Shown one piece after another: positions 47,259-55,273 of a DNA stretch of 64,000 nucleotides. Source of the DNA: Paracoccus sanguinis. Lineage in GTDB: Bacteria > Pseudomonadota > Alphaproteobacteria > Rhodobacterales > Rhodobacteraceae. Numbering within the stretch: the first letter of the stretch is position 1; each line of letters starts with the position of its first letter. The translations under genes were made by a program, and so were the position numbers. The notes below the pieces were generated by a model. The model saw nothing but the letters and a program-made list of their open reading frames with translations. It did no database searches and had not been told where the DNA came from. Location: contig NZ_FNNA01000002.1 of the NCBI RefSeq assembly GCF_900106665.1, positions 62,001 through 126,000 on the forward strand. The letters are read 5' to 3'.

Positions 47259-47311
47259 GGGTAGTTGGGCAAGAAAGAAGCCCCCCTGCGTTCTTTCTGG
47301 CTCAGTTACCC
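47259..47311. terminator. Long imperfect hairpin containing dispersed-element core (copy D)
   Basis: The left arm (47259-47279, GGGTAGTTGGGCAAGAAAG then AA) and right arm (47291-47311) pair over 21 bases with three G-U wobbles and one mismatch around an 11-base loop. The left arm includes the exact GGGCAAGAAAGAAG core of copy C. It lies 16 bp beyond the betI stop and is likely the betI terminator, without a U-tract. Confidence 0.7.
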
Positions 47312-47326
47312 ATCCGGGCTCGCCCG

Positions 47327-47896
47327 TCACCGCAGCGCGTCGTCCAGCCAGCGGCGCACCATGCCGTGCGCGTCGTCGGGGCTCGGGCCGCGGGCGTCTA
47401 CCACGGCGCGCAGATAGACGCCGTCGATCAGCGCCCCCAGCGTTTCGGCCAGGCGCGGGGCGTCGGCACCCGCGCGGGGGCGCAGGGCGTGGGTCAGGTT
47501 GGTCCGCAGCCGGCGGTGATAGATCGCCAGCAGCCGCGCGGCCTCGGGCTCGGTCACGGCGAGGGGGTAGAAGTTCAGCCATGCGGCGATGGTGTCGTGG
47601 TCGAAGTGATCGGCCGACAGGCTCGCGGCGACGATCGCCTCGGCCCGCCCGTTGGGCGGGGCCTCGGCGAGTGCGGCGCGGACCTTGGCGCCGTAGGTCG
47701 CGAGGATGTGACGCATCGCTGCGGTCAGCATCTGGGACTTTGAGCCGAAGTAGTGGTGGGCGAGCGCGGGCGACATCCCCGCTTCGCGGGCGATGGCGGC
47801 GACCGTCACGTCACCGGTGCCGGATCGGCCGACTGCCGCAATGGCCGCATCGACGAGCGCCGCCTTCCGGCTGGCCTCGGCCCCGATTTTGGGCAT
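47327..47896 (-). CDS. betI: BetI, TetR-family choline-responsive repressor
   Basis: A 189-residue TetR-family regulator. The HTH lies at residues 12-60 (ALVDAAIAAVGRSGTGDVTVAAIAREAGMSPALAHHYFGSKSQML), with the BetI-type ligand domain behind it, including LAIYHRRLRTNLTHALRP and ALIDGVYLR. BetI in enterobacteria and rhizobia represses choline uptake and oxidation genes and is released by choline. Here it is divergent from choXWV with a near-ideal BetI-like palindrome between, so it probably controls both. betA and betB, its usual operon partners, are not in the window. Confidence 0.9.
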   Translation of the reverse strand: MPKIGAEASRKAALVDAAIAAVGRSGTGDVTVAAIAREAGMSPALAHHYFGSKSQMLTAAMRHILATYGAKVRAALAEAPPNGRAEAIVAASLSADHFDHDTIAAWLNFYPLAVTEPEAARLLAIYHRRLRTNLTHALRPRAGADAPRLAETLGALIDGVYLRAVVDARGPSPDDAHGMVRRWLDDALR

Positions 47897-47944
47897 AACT
47901 GGCCCCTCGGCAGAATCACTCCGCGCCGAGGGGATACCGCGTCC

Positions 47945-47964
47945 TTGATTGACTCGTCAATCAA
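47945..47964. promoter_or_regulatory. BetI operator-like palindrome
   Basis: TTGATTGAC-TC-GTCAATCAA is a perfect inverted repeat with 9-bp arms and a two-base centre, located between the divergent betI and choX starts. It closely resembles the known BetI operator type (ATTGA...TCAAT symmetry). It would overlap promoter elements for both directions. Confidence 0.85.
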
Positions 47965-48009
47965 TAAAAACGCGGCCCGCCCGGCCAAGACGAAAAGGAC
48001 CAACAGGCG

Positions 48010-48990
48010 ATGACCCTCCGTTCCACCTTCCTCGTGCTGGCCGCCGCGGCGCTGCCGCTTGCCGCCCAGCCCCTCGCCGCCCAGACTCCGGCGGCCCCGG
48101 CGCCGGCCGCCGCCACCGAGCCGGCCTCCTGCAAGGCCGTGCGCTTCTCGGACGTGGGCTGGACCGACATCACCGCGACGACGGCGCTGGCCACGACGGT
48201 GCTGGGCGCGCTCGGCTATCAGCCCGAGGTCAAGGTGCTGTCCGTGCCCGTCACCTTCTCGGCGCTCTCCACCGACGATCTCGACGTGTTCCTCGGCTAC
48301 TGGCACCCGTCGATGGAAGCGGATCTGAAGCCCTACACCGACAGCAAGACCGTCGACACGGTCCGCACCAACCTGACCGGGGCCAAGTATACGCTCGCCA
48401 CCAACAAGGCCGGCGCCGACCTGGGGATCACCGACTTCGCCGCGATCGCCGCCCACAAGGACCAGCTCGCCGGCAAGATCTACGGCATCGAGCCGGGCAA
48501 CGACGGCAACCGCCTGCTGCTGGACATGGTGGCGCAGGACAAGTTCGGCCTCGGCACCTTCGAGATCGTGGAAAGCTCGGAACAGGGGATGCTGGCGCAG
48601 GTCGCCCGCGCCGATGCGGCCGGTGAGCCGGTGGTGTTCCTCGGGTGGGAGCCGCATCCGATGAACACCCAGTTCGCGCTGACCTACCTCGCCGGCGGCG
48701 ACGACATCTTCGGGCCCAACCTCGGCGGCGCCGAGGTGAGGACCACGACCCGCGCGGGCTACGTCACCGAATGCCCGAACGTGGGCCGGTTCCTGCAGAA
48801 CCTCGAGTTCACGCTCGAGATGGAGAACGAGATCATGGGCGCGATCCTGAACGACGCCGCCGAGCCCGCCAAGGCCGCCGAGACCTGGCTGCGCGCCCAT
48901 CCCGACACCGCCAAGGCGTGGGTCGCGGGGGTCACCACCGCCGATGGCGGCGACGCGGTCGCGGCGCTGTCGGACAAGCTCGGGGACTGA
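48010..48990 (+). CDS. choX: ChoX, choline ABC transporter substrate-binding protein
   Basis: A periplasmic binding protein of 326 residues with a signal peptide (about 1-24). The mature domain is OpuAC-like: VRFSDVGWTDITATTALATTVLGALGY, DVFLGYWHPSMEADLKPY, IYGIEPGNDGNRLLLDMV and VVFLGWEPHPMN. The aromatic Trp/Tyr residues in these segments form the quaternary ammonium cage of ChoX proteins. It is first of three genes (choX, choW, choV) and stands directly behind the BetI palindrome. Confidence 0.94.
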   Translation: MTLRSTFLVLAAAALPLAAQPLAAQTPAAPAPAAATEPASCKAVRFSDVGWTDITATTALATTVLGALGYQPEVKVLSVPVTFSALSTDDLDVFLGYWHPSMEADLKPYTDSKTVDTVRTNLTGAKYTLATNKAGADLGITDFAAIAAHKDQLAGKIYGIEPGNDGNRLLLDMVAQDKFGLGTFEIVESSEQGMLAQVARADAAGEPVVFLGWEPHPMNTQFALTYLAGGDDIFGPNLGGAEVRTTTRAGYVTECPNVGRFLQNLEFTLEMENEIMGAILNDAAEPAKAAETWLRAHPDTAKAWVAGVTTADGGDAVAALSDKLGD

Positions 48991-48993
48991 TCC

Positions 48994-49848
48994 ATGCTCG
49001 AGCCGCTGACCGCCCTTCTGACGGACCACAAGCTGCCGGTCGGGCGGTCGGCGAAGCTCGGGTTCGACTGGGTTAAGGCCCATGCGAGCCCGCTGTTCGA
49101 TGCGGTGGCGCTGGCGCTCGACCGGCTGATCGCCGGCATCCAGACGATCCTCGAGCTGCCGCATCCGCTGGTCTTCACCGCCATCGCGGTGGCGCTGGCC
49201 TGGGGGCTGCGGCGCAGCTGGAGGACCTGCCTCTGGGTCGCGGTGGGGTTCCTGTTCATCCTCAACCAGGGCTACTGGGACGCCACCATGCAGTCGCTGA
49301 CGCTGGTGCTGTCGGCCTGCGTCGTCTGCATGGCGGTCGGCGTGCCGGCGGGGATCGCGCTGGCGCACCGGCCGCGGCTCTACCGCTATGTCCAGCCGCT
49401 CTTGGACCTGATGCAGACGCTGCCGACCTTCGTCTATCTGATCCCGGCGATCGTGTTCTTCGGCATCGGCATGGTGCCGGGGCTGATCGCCACGGTCATC
49501 TTCGTCCTGCCCGCGCCGATCCGGCTGACCTGGCTCGGCGTCTCGACCACCCCGCCCGCGCTGGTCGAGGCGGCGCGCGCCTTCGGCGCCACCCCCCGCC
49601 AGCTTCTGTGGAAGGTCGAGCTGCCCAGCGCCCTGCCGCAGATCATGGCCGGGTTGAACCAGACGATCATGCTGTCGTTGTCCATGGTGGTCATCGCGGC
49701 GCTGGTCGGCGCCTCGGGGCTGGGGGTGCCGGTGGTGCGGGCCCTGAACAGCGTCAACACGGCGCTGGGTTTCGAATCCGGGTTCGTGATCGTCGTGGTG
49801 GCGATCATCCTCGACCGGATGTTCGCCATGCGGAGGAAACGCCCGTGA
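48994..49848 (+). CDS. choW: ChoW, choline ABC transporter permease
   Basis: A 284-residue inner-membrane permease of the ProW/OpuAB type with about six transmembrane helices. The coupling (EAA) motif is seen near PPALVEAARAFGATPRQLLWKVELPSALPQIMAGLNQTIM. LMQTLPTFVYLIPAIVFFGIGMVPG is characteristic of the family. It starts three bases after the choX stop and its own stop shares a base with the choV start. Confidence 0.94.
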   Translation: MLEPLTALLTDHKLPVGRSAKLGFDWVKAHASPLFDAVALALDRLIAGIQTILELPHPLVFTAIAVALAWGLRRSWRTCLWVAVGFLFILNQGYWDATMQSLTLVLSACVVCMAVGVPAGIALAHRPRLYRYVQPLLDLMQTLPTFVYLIPAIVFFGIGMVPGLIATVIFVLPAPIRLTWLGVSTTPPALVEAARAFGATPRQLLWKVELPSALPQIMAGLNQTIMLSLSMVVIAALVGASGLGVPVVRALNSVNTALGFESGFVIVVVAIILDRMFAMRRKRP

Positions 49849-50984
49849 TGCAGAGACAGACGCTCGACGCCGCGACGGCCATCCCGCCTGCCCCCCTGCC
49901 CGCCCGCGCCCAGGCGCTGCGGCCGGGGGCGCGGCCCACAGGCCCCGCCCCGCGTCCTGCGGCCGCGCCGGTGGCGGTGGCCTTCGACAAGGTGTCGATC
50001 ATGTTCGGCGACCGCCCCGCCAGCGCCCTGCCGCTGGCCGACGCCGGGCGCGACCGGAACGAGATCCGGGACGCGACCGGCCAGGTGCTGGGCGTGCACG
50101 ACTGCACGCTCGAGGTGGCCGAGGGCGAGATCCTCGTCCTCATGGGCCTCTCGGGGTCGGGCAAGTCGACGCTGCTGCGGGCGGTGAACGGCCTCACCCC
50201 CGTGGTGCGCGGCGACTGCCGGGTGCGGATGGGGAGCGAGCTCGTCAGCGTGACCCACGCCGACCGCGAGACGCTGCGCGAGCTGCGGCTGCGCCATGTG
50301 GCGATGGTGTTCCAGCAGTTCGGCCTGCTGCCCTGGCGCACGGTGCGCGAGAATGTGGGGCTGGGGCTCGAGCTGGCCGGCCAGTCGCGCCGCCAGCGCC
50401 GGGCGCGGGTGGACGAAGAGCTTGAGACGGTGGGCCTTGCCGACTGGGCCGAGCGGCGGGTGGGGGACCTCTCGGGCGGGATGCAGCAGCGCGTGGGCCT
50501 CGCCCGCGCGTTTGCGACCAGCGCCCCGATCCTGCTGATGGACGAGCCGTTCTCGGCCCTCGACCCGCTGATCCGCACGCGGTTGCAGGACGACCTGCTG
50601 GAGCTGCAGGCGCGGACCCGGCGGACGATCCTGTTCGTCAGCCACGACCTCGACGAGGCGTTCAAGCTCGGCAACCGGATCACGCTGATGGAGGGGGGCC
50701 GGATCGTCCAGACCGGCACCGCGCGGCAGATCATCAATGCCCCGGCGAGCGACTATGTGGCCGATTTCGTCGCCCACATGGATCCGCTGGTGGTGCTGAC
50801 CGCCGCCGATCTGGTCGAGCCGGGCGAGGCGCCGGGCGTGCCCCTGCCCGCGACGATGCCAGTGCGCGAGGTGATGGCGGCGCTGGCGAAGCTGCCCGCC
50901 GGGGCCGAGGGGCTGCCGGTCGCGGGCGGCGGGCGGGTGACCTGCACCGGCGTGCTGGCGCGGCTGTCGGCGCCGCGCGGCTGA
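49848..50984 (+). CDS. choV: ChoV, choline ABC transporter ATP-binding protein
   Basis: The ATPase of the choline importer, 378 residues. Walker A is MGLSGSGKSTLLRAVNG, the signature is DLSGGMQQRVGLARAF, Walker B is ILLMDEPFSALDPL and the switch His is in FVSHDLDEAF. The conserved insertion before Walker A (residues about 45-85) is typical of ChoV. The C-terminal region beyond residue 310 is short and does not show a full CBS pair. The ATG at 49848 is one base overlapping with the choW stop and has a GGAGGAAA site upstream; the frame opening at 49608 is a shadow. Confidence 0.94.
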   Translation: MQRQTLDAATAIPPAPLPARAQALRPGARPTGPAPRPAAAPVAVAFDKVSIMFGDRPASALPLADAGRDRNEIRDATGQVLGVHDCTLEVAEGEILVLMGLSGSGKSTLLRAVNGLTPVVRGDCRVRMGSELVSVTHADRETLRELRLRHVAMVFQQFGLLPWRTVRENVGLGLELAGQSRRQRRARVDEELETVGLADWAERRVGDLSGGMQQRVGLARAFATSAPILLMDEPFSALDPLIRTRLQDDLLELQARTRRTILFVSHDLDEAFKLGNRITLMEGGRIVQTGTARQIINAPASDYVADFVAHMDPLVVLTAADLVEPGEAPGVPLPATMPVREVMAALAKLPAGAEGLPVAGGGRVTCTGVLARLSAPRG

Positions 50985-50985
50985 G

Positions 50986-50999
50986 GGCGGCTAGCCGCC
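50986..50999. terminator. Perfect palindrome between choV and argO
   Basis: GGCGGCTAGCCGCC is a 14-bp perfect palindrome in the six-base gap between the convergent choV and LysE/ArgO genes. It contains the TAG stop of the minus-strand gene. A short loopless palindrome of this kind may act as a shared end signal or may simply be chance in GC-rich DNA. Confidence 0.4.
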
Positions 51000-51611
51000 G
51001 AGGATCAGCGTCGCGGCGATGGCCCACATCACCAGCGCCACAGCGGCGTCGAGCACCCGCCACGCGGCCGGCCGGGCAAAGACCGGCGCGAGCAGCCGCG
51101 CCCCATAGCCGAGCGAGAAGAAGAACAGCACCGACCCGGTCATCGCCCCCGCCGCAAAGGCCACCCGGTCGGGCGACTGGGCGCTGACCGCGCCCAGCAG
51201 CACCACCGTGTCGAGCCAGACGTGCGGGTTGAGCCAGGTCAGCGCCGCGATGGTGGCGAGCGTTGCCGCGAGCGAAGGCAGTACGGCCCCCTCGGGCGCC
51301 AGCGCCTCGCCGCCCTGCCACGCGGCCCGCGCCGAACGCAGCCCGTACCAGATGAGGAACGCCGCGCCGCCCCAGCGCATCGCCGACAGGAACCACGGCG
51401 CCCGCGACGCCAGCGCGCCCGCCCCGGCCACCCCGGCCGCGATCAGCGCCGCGTCCGACAGCGCGCAGAACAGGCAGACCGCGAACACGTGCCGGCGCAA
51501 CAGGCCCTGCTTGAGGACAAAGGCGTTCTGCGCCCCGATCGCCACGATCAGCGACAGCCCCGTGCCCAGCCCTGCGGCAAACGACCCCGCCGCGGCCCCT
51601 TGAAATGCCAT
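50991..51611 (-). CDS. LysE/ArgO-type amino-acid exporter
   Basis: A 206-residue membrane protein with about six hydrophobic segments. The ArgO/LysE signature GLSLIVAIGAQNAFVLKQGLLRRHVF follows the first helix, and LTWLNPHVWLDTVVLLGAVSA is the second conserved block. Characterised members export arginine and lysine. The ATG at 51611 (MAFQGAAAG) was chosen; upstream starts would overlap the divergent SulP gene. It is the second LysE-superfamily exporter in the window and more clearly ArgO-like than the one at 8.7 kb. Confidence 0.88.
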   Translation of the reverse strand: MAFQGAAAGSFAAGLGTGLSLIVAIGAQNAFVLKQGLLRRHVFAVCLFCALSDAALIAAGVAGAGALASRAPWFLSAMRWGGAAFLIWYGLRSARAAWQGGEALAPEGAVLPSLAATLATIAALTWLNPHVWLDTVVLLGAVSAQSPDRVAFAAGAMTGSVLFFFSLGYGARLLAPVFARPAAWRVLDAAVALVMWAIAATLILGG

Positions 51612-51660
51612 TGAAACTGTCCCTTCCGCCGCCTTAGCTGGCCCGGAGGAAGGATGTCCC

Positions 51661-52920
51661 ATGAAGCCCAAGATCCTGTCCACCCTGCCCGGCTATCGCG
51701 GCGCGGATTTCCTGGCCGATGCGGTGGCGGGCGTCACCGTGGCGATGGTGGCGATCCCGCTGAGCCTCGCCATCGCCATCGCCTCGGGGGTGCCGCCGGG
51801 CGTGGGGCTGGTCACGGCCATCGTCGGCGGGTTCCTGATCTCGGCCCTCGGCGGCAGCCGGGTGCAGATCGGCGGGCCGACCGGGGCGTTCATCGTCGTG
51901 GTGGCAGGCGTCGTCGCGGCGCACGGGCAGGACGGGCTGATCCTCGCCACGCTGATGGCGGGCGTGGTCCTCGTCGCAGCCGGGGCGCTGCGGGCCGGGC
52001 GGCTGATCGCGCTGGTGCCCGAGCCGGTGATCGACGGCTTCACCATCGGCATCGGAATCATCATCGCGGCGAGCCAGCTGCCCGACGCGCTGGGACTGCA
52101 CCTCGCCCATGTCCCGGCCGAGTTCCTGCCCAAGCTCGGCGCGATCTGGGCCGCGCGGGGGCAGATCGACCCGGCGGCGCTGGGGGTCACGGTCGGGACG
52201 ATGGCGCTGATCGTGCTGCTGCGGCGCGCCTTCCCGCGGTTTCCGGGGCTGATCGTCGCGGTCGGGGCGACCTCGGCGCTGGGGCTCGCCCTGGGGCTCG
52301 GGGTGGACAGCATCGGCTCGCGCTTCGGCGCCCTGCCCGACCACCTGCCGAGGCCGGCGCTGCCCGAGATGAGCTATGCCCGGGTGGTGGAGCTGCTGCC
52401 CTCGGCGCTCGTCATCGCGTTCCTCGCCGGGATCGAGTCGCTGCTGTCGGCGCTGGTCGCGGACCGGATGATCGGCGGCCGCCACCGCCCGAATGCCGAG
52501 CTGATGGCGCAGGGCTGGGCCAACATCGGCTCGGCGCTGATGGGCGGCCTGCCCGCGACCGGGGCGATCGCGCGCACCGCGACCAACGTCAAGGCCGGGG
52601 GCCGCACGCCCGTCGCGGGGCTCGTGCACGCGCTGGTCATTCTGGTCGTGATGATGGTCGCCGCACCGCTGGCCGGCGCGCTCGCCATGCCGGCGCTGGC
52701 GGGGCTCTTGCTGCTCACCGCCTGGAACATGACCGAGCCGGCGAAATGGCGGCACCGGCTGGCGCTGCGGCGCGGCGATCAGGGGCTGTTGCTGTTGACG
52801 CTGGGGCTGACGGTGCTGGCCGACCTGACCATCGCCATCGGTGTGGGTGTCGGGGCGGGCCTCGCGCTGCGGCTGGCGCGGCGCGACGTGCCCTCGGACT
52901 GGACACCGCCCGCGCATTGA
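51661..52920 (+). CDS. SulP-family anion transporter, short form lacking STAS
   Basis: A 419-residue SulP (SLC26-like) membrane protein. Visible are DAVAGVTVAMVAIPLSLAIAIASGVPPGVGLVTAIVGGFL, the GSRVQIGGPTGAFIVVVA family block, EPVIDGFTIGIGIIIAASQLPDALGL and ATGAIARTATNVKAGGRTPVAGLVHAL. The protein ends soon after the last membrane helices, without the C-terminal STAS domain usual in about 550-residue family members. Substrates of the family include sulfate, bicarbonate and dicarboxylates; the substrate here is unknown. It is divergent from argO by 49 bp. Confidence 0.9.
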   Translation: MKPKILSTLPGYRGADFLADAVAGVTVAMVAIPLSLAIAIASGVPPGVGLVTAIVGGFLISALGGSRVQIGGPTGAFIVVVAGVVAAHGQDGLILATLMAGVVLVAAGALRAGRLIALVPEPVIDGFTIGIGIIIAASQLPDALGLHLAHVPAEFLPKLGAIWAARGQIDPAALGVTVGTMALIVLLRRAFPRFPGLIVAVGATSALGLALGLGVDSIGSRFGALPDHLPRPALPEMSYARVVELLPSALVIAFLAGIESLLSALVADRMIGGRHRPNAELMAQGWANIGSALMGGLPATGAIARTATNVKAGGRTPVAGLVHALVILVVMMVAAPLAGALAMPALAGLLLLTAWNMTEPAKWRHRLALRRGDQGLLLLTLGLTVLADLTIAIGVGVGAGLALRLARRDVPSDWTPPAH

Positions 52921-52921
52921 G

Positions 52922-52955
52922 CGGCGCGCCCGCCCGGACGGGCAGGCGCGGCCGC
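52922..52955. terminator. GC hairpin between convergent SulP and yebC
   Basis: GGCGCGCCCGCCCGG ACGGGCAGGCGCGGCC can fold as CCCG-GA-CGGG with outer GCGCC-type pairing. It occupies the 40-bp gap between the two converging genes. No U-tract is present. Confidence 0.4.
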
Positions 52956-52960
52956 GAAGG

Positions 52961-53707
52961 TCAGTCGAGCTGCGCCGCGACCGCCTCGGTCAGGTCGAAG
53001 TTGGCGGTGACGGTCTGCACGTCGTCGTCATCCTCGAGCGTGTCGATCAGCTTCATCAGCTTCTGCGCGTGGTCCAGATCGCCGACCTCGGTCGGGGCCT
53101 GCGGCTTCCAGATCAGCTTGGCGGTCTCGGATTCGCCCAAGGTCGCCTCGAGCGCCGCCGCGACCTCGTTCAGGTCGGTGTCGGCGCAGTAGATCCAGTG
53201 GCCCTCGTCGTCGGATTCGACGTCCTCGGCCCCCGCCTCGAGCGCCGCCATCATCACCGTGTCGGCGTCGCCGACGCTCGCGGGATACATGATCTCGCCC
53301 ACCCGGTCGAACATGAAGCTGACCGAGCCGGTCTGGCCGAGGTCGCCGCCGTTCTTGGTGAAATACGACCGCACGTTCGAGGCGGTGCGGTTGCGGTTGT
53401 CGGTCATCGCCTCGACGATGATGGCGATGCCGTTCGGGCCGTAGCCCTCGTAGCGGATTTCCTCGTAGTTCTCGGCGTCACCGCCCTGCGATTTCTTGAT
53501 CGCGCGGTCGATCACGTCCTTGGGCATCGAGTTCGACTTGGCCTCTTTCACCGCCAGCCGCAGGCGCGGGTTCTTGTCGGGGTCCGGGTCGCCCATCTTC
53601 GCCGCGACGGTGATTTCCTTCGAGAGCCGCGAGAAGAGCTTGGCGCGCAGTTTGTCCTGCTTGCCCTTGCGGTGCTGGATGTTGGCCCATTTGGAATGGC
53701 CTGCCAT
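52961..53707 (-). CDS. YebC/PmpR-family protein (TACO1-like)
   Basis: A 248-residue protein with the universal start [18 protein letters not shown]. Also seen are [71 protein letters not shown] and the acidic C-terminal domain. Some YebC proteins act as transcriptional regulators and others aid translation of proline stretches; the 248-residue, MAGHSKW type is the classic YebC group. In R. sphaeroides relatives it is often near ruvC, but here it stands alone. The ATG at 53707 is the conserved start; upstream frame is a shadow. Confidence 0.95.
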   Translation of the reverse strand: MAGHSKWANIQHRKGKQDKLRAKLFSRLSKEITVAAKMGDPDPDKNPRLRLAVKEAKSNSMPKDVIDRAIKKSQGGDAENYEEIRYEGYGPNGIAIIVEAMTDNRNRTASNVRSYFTKNGGDLGQTGSVSFMFDRVGEIMYPASVGDADTVMMAALEAGAEDVESDDEGHWIYCADTDLNEVAAALEATLGESETAKLIWKPQAPTEVGDLDHAQKLMKLIDTLEDDDDVQTVTANFDLTEAVAAQLD

Positions 53708-53776
53708 GGGGTGCGTCCTTTGTGCGGCGGCGCCGCCCTGCGGGGCGCCGGAAGGGGGATGCGGCGGGGCTGCGAC

Positions 53777-53812
53777 GGCCCGGCCGCCGCCTTCGGCGGG
53801 CGCCGCCGGGCC
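53777..53812. terminator. Strong GC hairpin upstream of yebC / after the RHH gene
   Basis: An outer stem GGCCCGGC / GCCGGGCC (53777-53784 with 53805-53812) and inner CCGCC/GGCGG around a TTC loop. It lies 23 bp beyond the stop of the minus-strand ribbon-helix-helix gene, consistent with a terminator there, and 70 bp before yebC. Confidence 0.5.
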
Positions 53813-53834
53813 AGCCCCCCGGGTGCAGCGCGTT

Positions 53835-54131
53835 CTAGTCGCCGCCGCCCTGCCCCGCAAGCGGGGCCACGGCCCCGGCCCGGCTGCCGGCACGCTGAGC
53901 GGCGTCGAGCACGAACAGCCGGATGGCGGTGGCGAGCCCGACCTCGGGCGGGCGGCCCGCGTCGATCAGCGCGATCAGCCCGGCCCTTGTGGTGCCCTGC
54001 GCCGCCGCTACGGCGCCGAGCCCGCGCCAGAACGCATCCTCGAGGCTGACGCTGGTGCGGTGCCCCTCGATGGCGACCGACCGCTTGAGCGGCGCGGTCA
54101 TCGGCGGCAGGGCGAGCGGGTCAGCGGTCAT
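53835..54131 (-). CDS. Ribbon-helix-helix domain protein
   Basis: A 98-residue protein whose core [46 protein letters not shown] fits the ribbon-helix-helix (RHH_4-type) domain widespread in alphaproteobacteria. Such proteins may bind DNA, but most are uncharacterised. The ATG at 54131 overlaps the end of the DUF4169 gene by 11 bases; an in-frame ATG at 54101 would still keep the whole domain. DUF4169 and this RHH protein occur together in many rhodobacteral genomes, as far as I recall. Confidence 0.82.
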   Translation of the reverse strand: MTADPLALPPMTAPLKRSVAIEGHRTSVSLEDAFWRGLGAVAAAQGTTRAGLIALIDAGRPPEVGLATAIRLFVLDAAQRAGSRAGAVAPLAGQGGGD

Positions 54132-54318
54132 CCGCATCCCCCTCGGGCGCAATCCGGTGCTGGTCGAGCGTGCGGCTGGCGCGGTCCTGCCGGGCCGCCT
54201 CGGCCTCGCGCTCGGCCTTGGGCCGGCCGAAGCGGGCGGCGTTGGCGTCGGCTTGGCGCCGGGCTTCGGCCCGCTTCTGCGCCTTGCGATAGCGGTTGAG
54301 GTTGGTGATCTCGGCCAT
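54121..54318 (-). CDS. DUF4169-family small protein
   Basis: A 65-residue basic, helical protein beginning MAEITNLNRYRKAQKRAEARRQADANAARFGRPKAEREAEAAR, which matches the DUF4169 pattern (xxIxNLRxxRKxxxRxxxxxxAxxNRxxFGRTKAER). The function is unknown. Its stop lies inside the start of the following RHH gene, so the two are translationally coupled. Upstream is the divergent zinT gene with a zinc-type operator, 108 bp away. Confidence 0.88.
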   Translation of the reverse strand: MAEITNLNRYRKAQKRAEARRQADANAARFGRPKAEREAEAARQDRASRTLDQHRIAPEGDADDR

Positions 54319-54425
54319 GCGTCCCCGCGGTGTGCGCCCGACCGGCGCGCGCGCAGCATAGCCAGTTTCGCGGCTCCGGTCACGCGCCGGCGAAAGCGGG
54401 TTGCGGGCGGCGGCTGTTTCCGTAA

Positions 54426-54440
54426 TGTTATATTATTACA
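54426..54440 (+). promoter_or_regulatory. Zur-box-like palindrome upstream of zinT
   Basis: TGTTATA-T-TATTACA is a 15-bp inverted repeat with one mismatch. It resembles the proteobacterial Zur operator core TGTTATA-N-TATAACA. It ends 18 bp before the zinT ATG, in an AT-rich patch unusual for this DNA. It would repress zinT when zinc is plentiful. Confidence 0.8.
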
Positions 54441-54458
54441 ACAACTGGAGACCGATCC

Positions 54459-55151
54459 ATGCCCCACCCCTCCCCTCGCCTGCACGCGCGCCTCGGCGCA
54501 CTGGCGCTCGTCGCGGCGCTCAGCGGCGTTGCGCTGTCCCCGCTCGCCGCGGTTGCCGAAAGCAAGCCGGCGCACAGCCACGATCACGTCCATGACCACG
54601 CCAAGGACCCCGCTGCGGCCAGGATCTATGCCGGCCACTTCGACGACGCCCAGATCAAGGCGCGGACGCTCGCCGACTGGGCGGGGAAATGGCAGTCGGT
54701 GCATCCGCTGCTGGCGGACGGGACGCTCGACCCGGTGATGGCCGACAAGGCGGCGCATGGCGACAAGACGGCCGAGGGCTACAAGGCCTACTACGACACC
54801 GGCTACAAGACCGACGTGGACCGGCTGACCATCGACGGCGACCGCGTGACCTTCCACCGCAAGGGCGGCGACGTGACCGGCGTCTATGCCGACGACGGGC
54901 ACGAGACGCTGACCTATCCCAAGGGCAACCGCGGGGTCCGCTACAGCTTCCGCAAGACCGGCGGGGATGCGGCGGCGCCGGGGTTCATCCAGTTCAGCGA
55001 CCACAGGATCGCGCCCGAGGCGGCGGACCACTTCCACCTCTACTGGGGCGACGACCGCGCCACGGTGCTGGCCGAGCTGACCAACTGGCCCACCTACTAC
55101 CCCGCCGCGATGACCCCGGCCGAGATCGTCGACGCGATGCTCGCCCACTGA
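54459..55151 (+). CDS. zinT: ZinT (YodA) periplasmic zinc-binding protein
   Basis: A 230-residue secreted metal-binding protein. A signal peptide covers residues 1-33, followed by a His/Asp patch (SHDHVHDH at about 40-47). The lipocalin-like ZinT fold follows with SLADWxGxWQSVxPLL-like RTLADWAGKWQSVHPLLADGTLD, YKTDVDRLTIDGDRVTFHR, YSFRKTGGDAAAPGFIQFSDHRIAPEAADHFHLYWG and MTPAEIVDAMLAH. ZinT scavenges zinc and hands it to ZnuA in E. coli; zinc limitation through Zur induces it. The Zur-like box just upstream supports this role here. A strong hairpin follows the gene. Confidence 0.95.
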   Translation: MPHPSPRLHARLGALALVAALSGVALSPLAAVAESKPAHSHDHVHDHAKDPAAARIYAGHFDDAQIKARTLADWAGKWQSVHPLLADGTLDPVMADKAAHGDKTAEGYKAYYDTGYKTDVDRLTIDGDRVTFHRKGGDVTGVYADDGHETLTYPKGNRGVRYSFRKTGGDAAAPGFIQFSDHRIAPEAADHFHLYWGDDRATVLAELTNWPTYYPAAMTPAEIVDAMLAH

Positions 55152-55158
55152 CCGCACG

Positions 55159-55186
55159 CAGGGCGCCCCTTCCGCCGGGCGCCCTG
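55159..55186 (+). terminator. Hairpin terminator of zinT
   Basis: A perfect 9-bp stem CAGGGCGCC / GGCGCCCTG with a 10-base loop, beginning eight bases after the zinT stop and followed by a C-run instead of a U-run. Confidence 0.6.
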
Positions 55187-55273
55187 CCCCCCCGCGCCGC
55201 CGCGTCGCGGCTTGGCCCGCGGCCCTGCGCGCCTAGATTGACGCCGTGACCACGGGGACGCAGGACGGGACGC

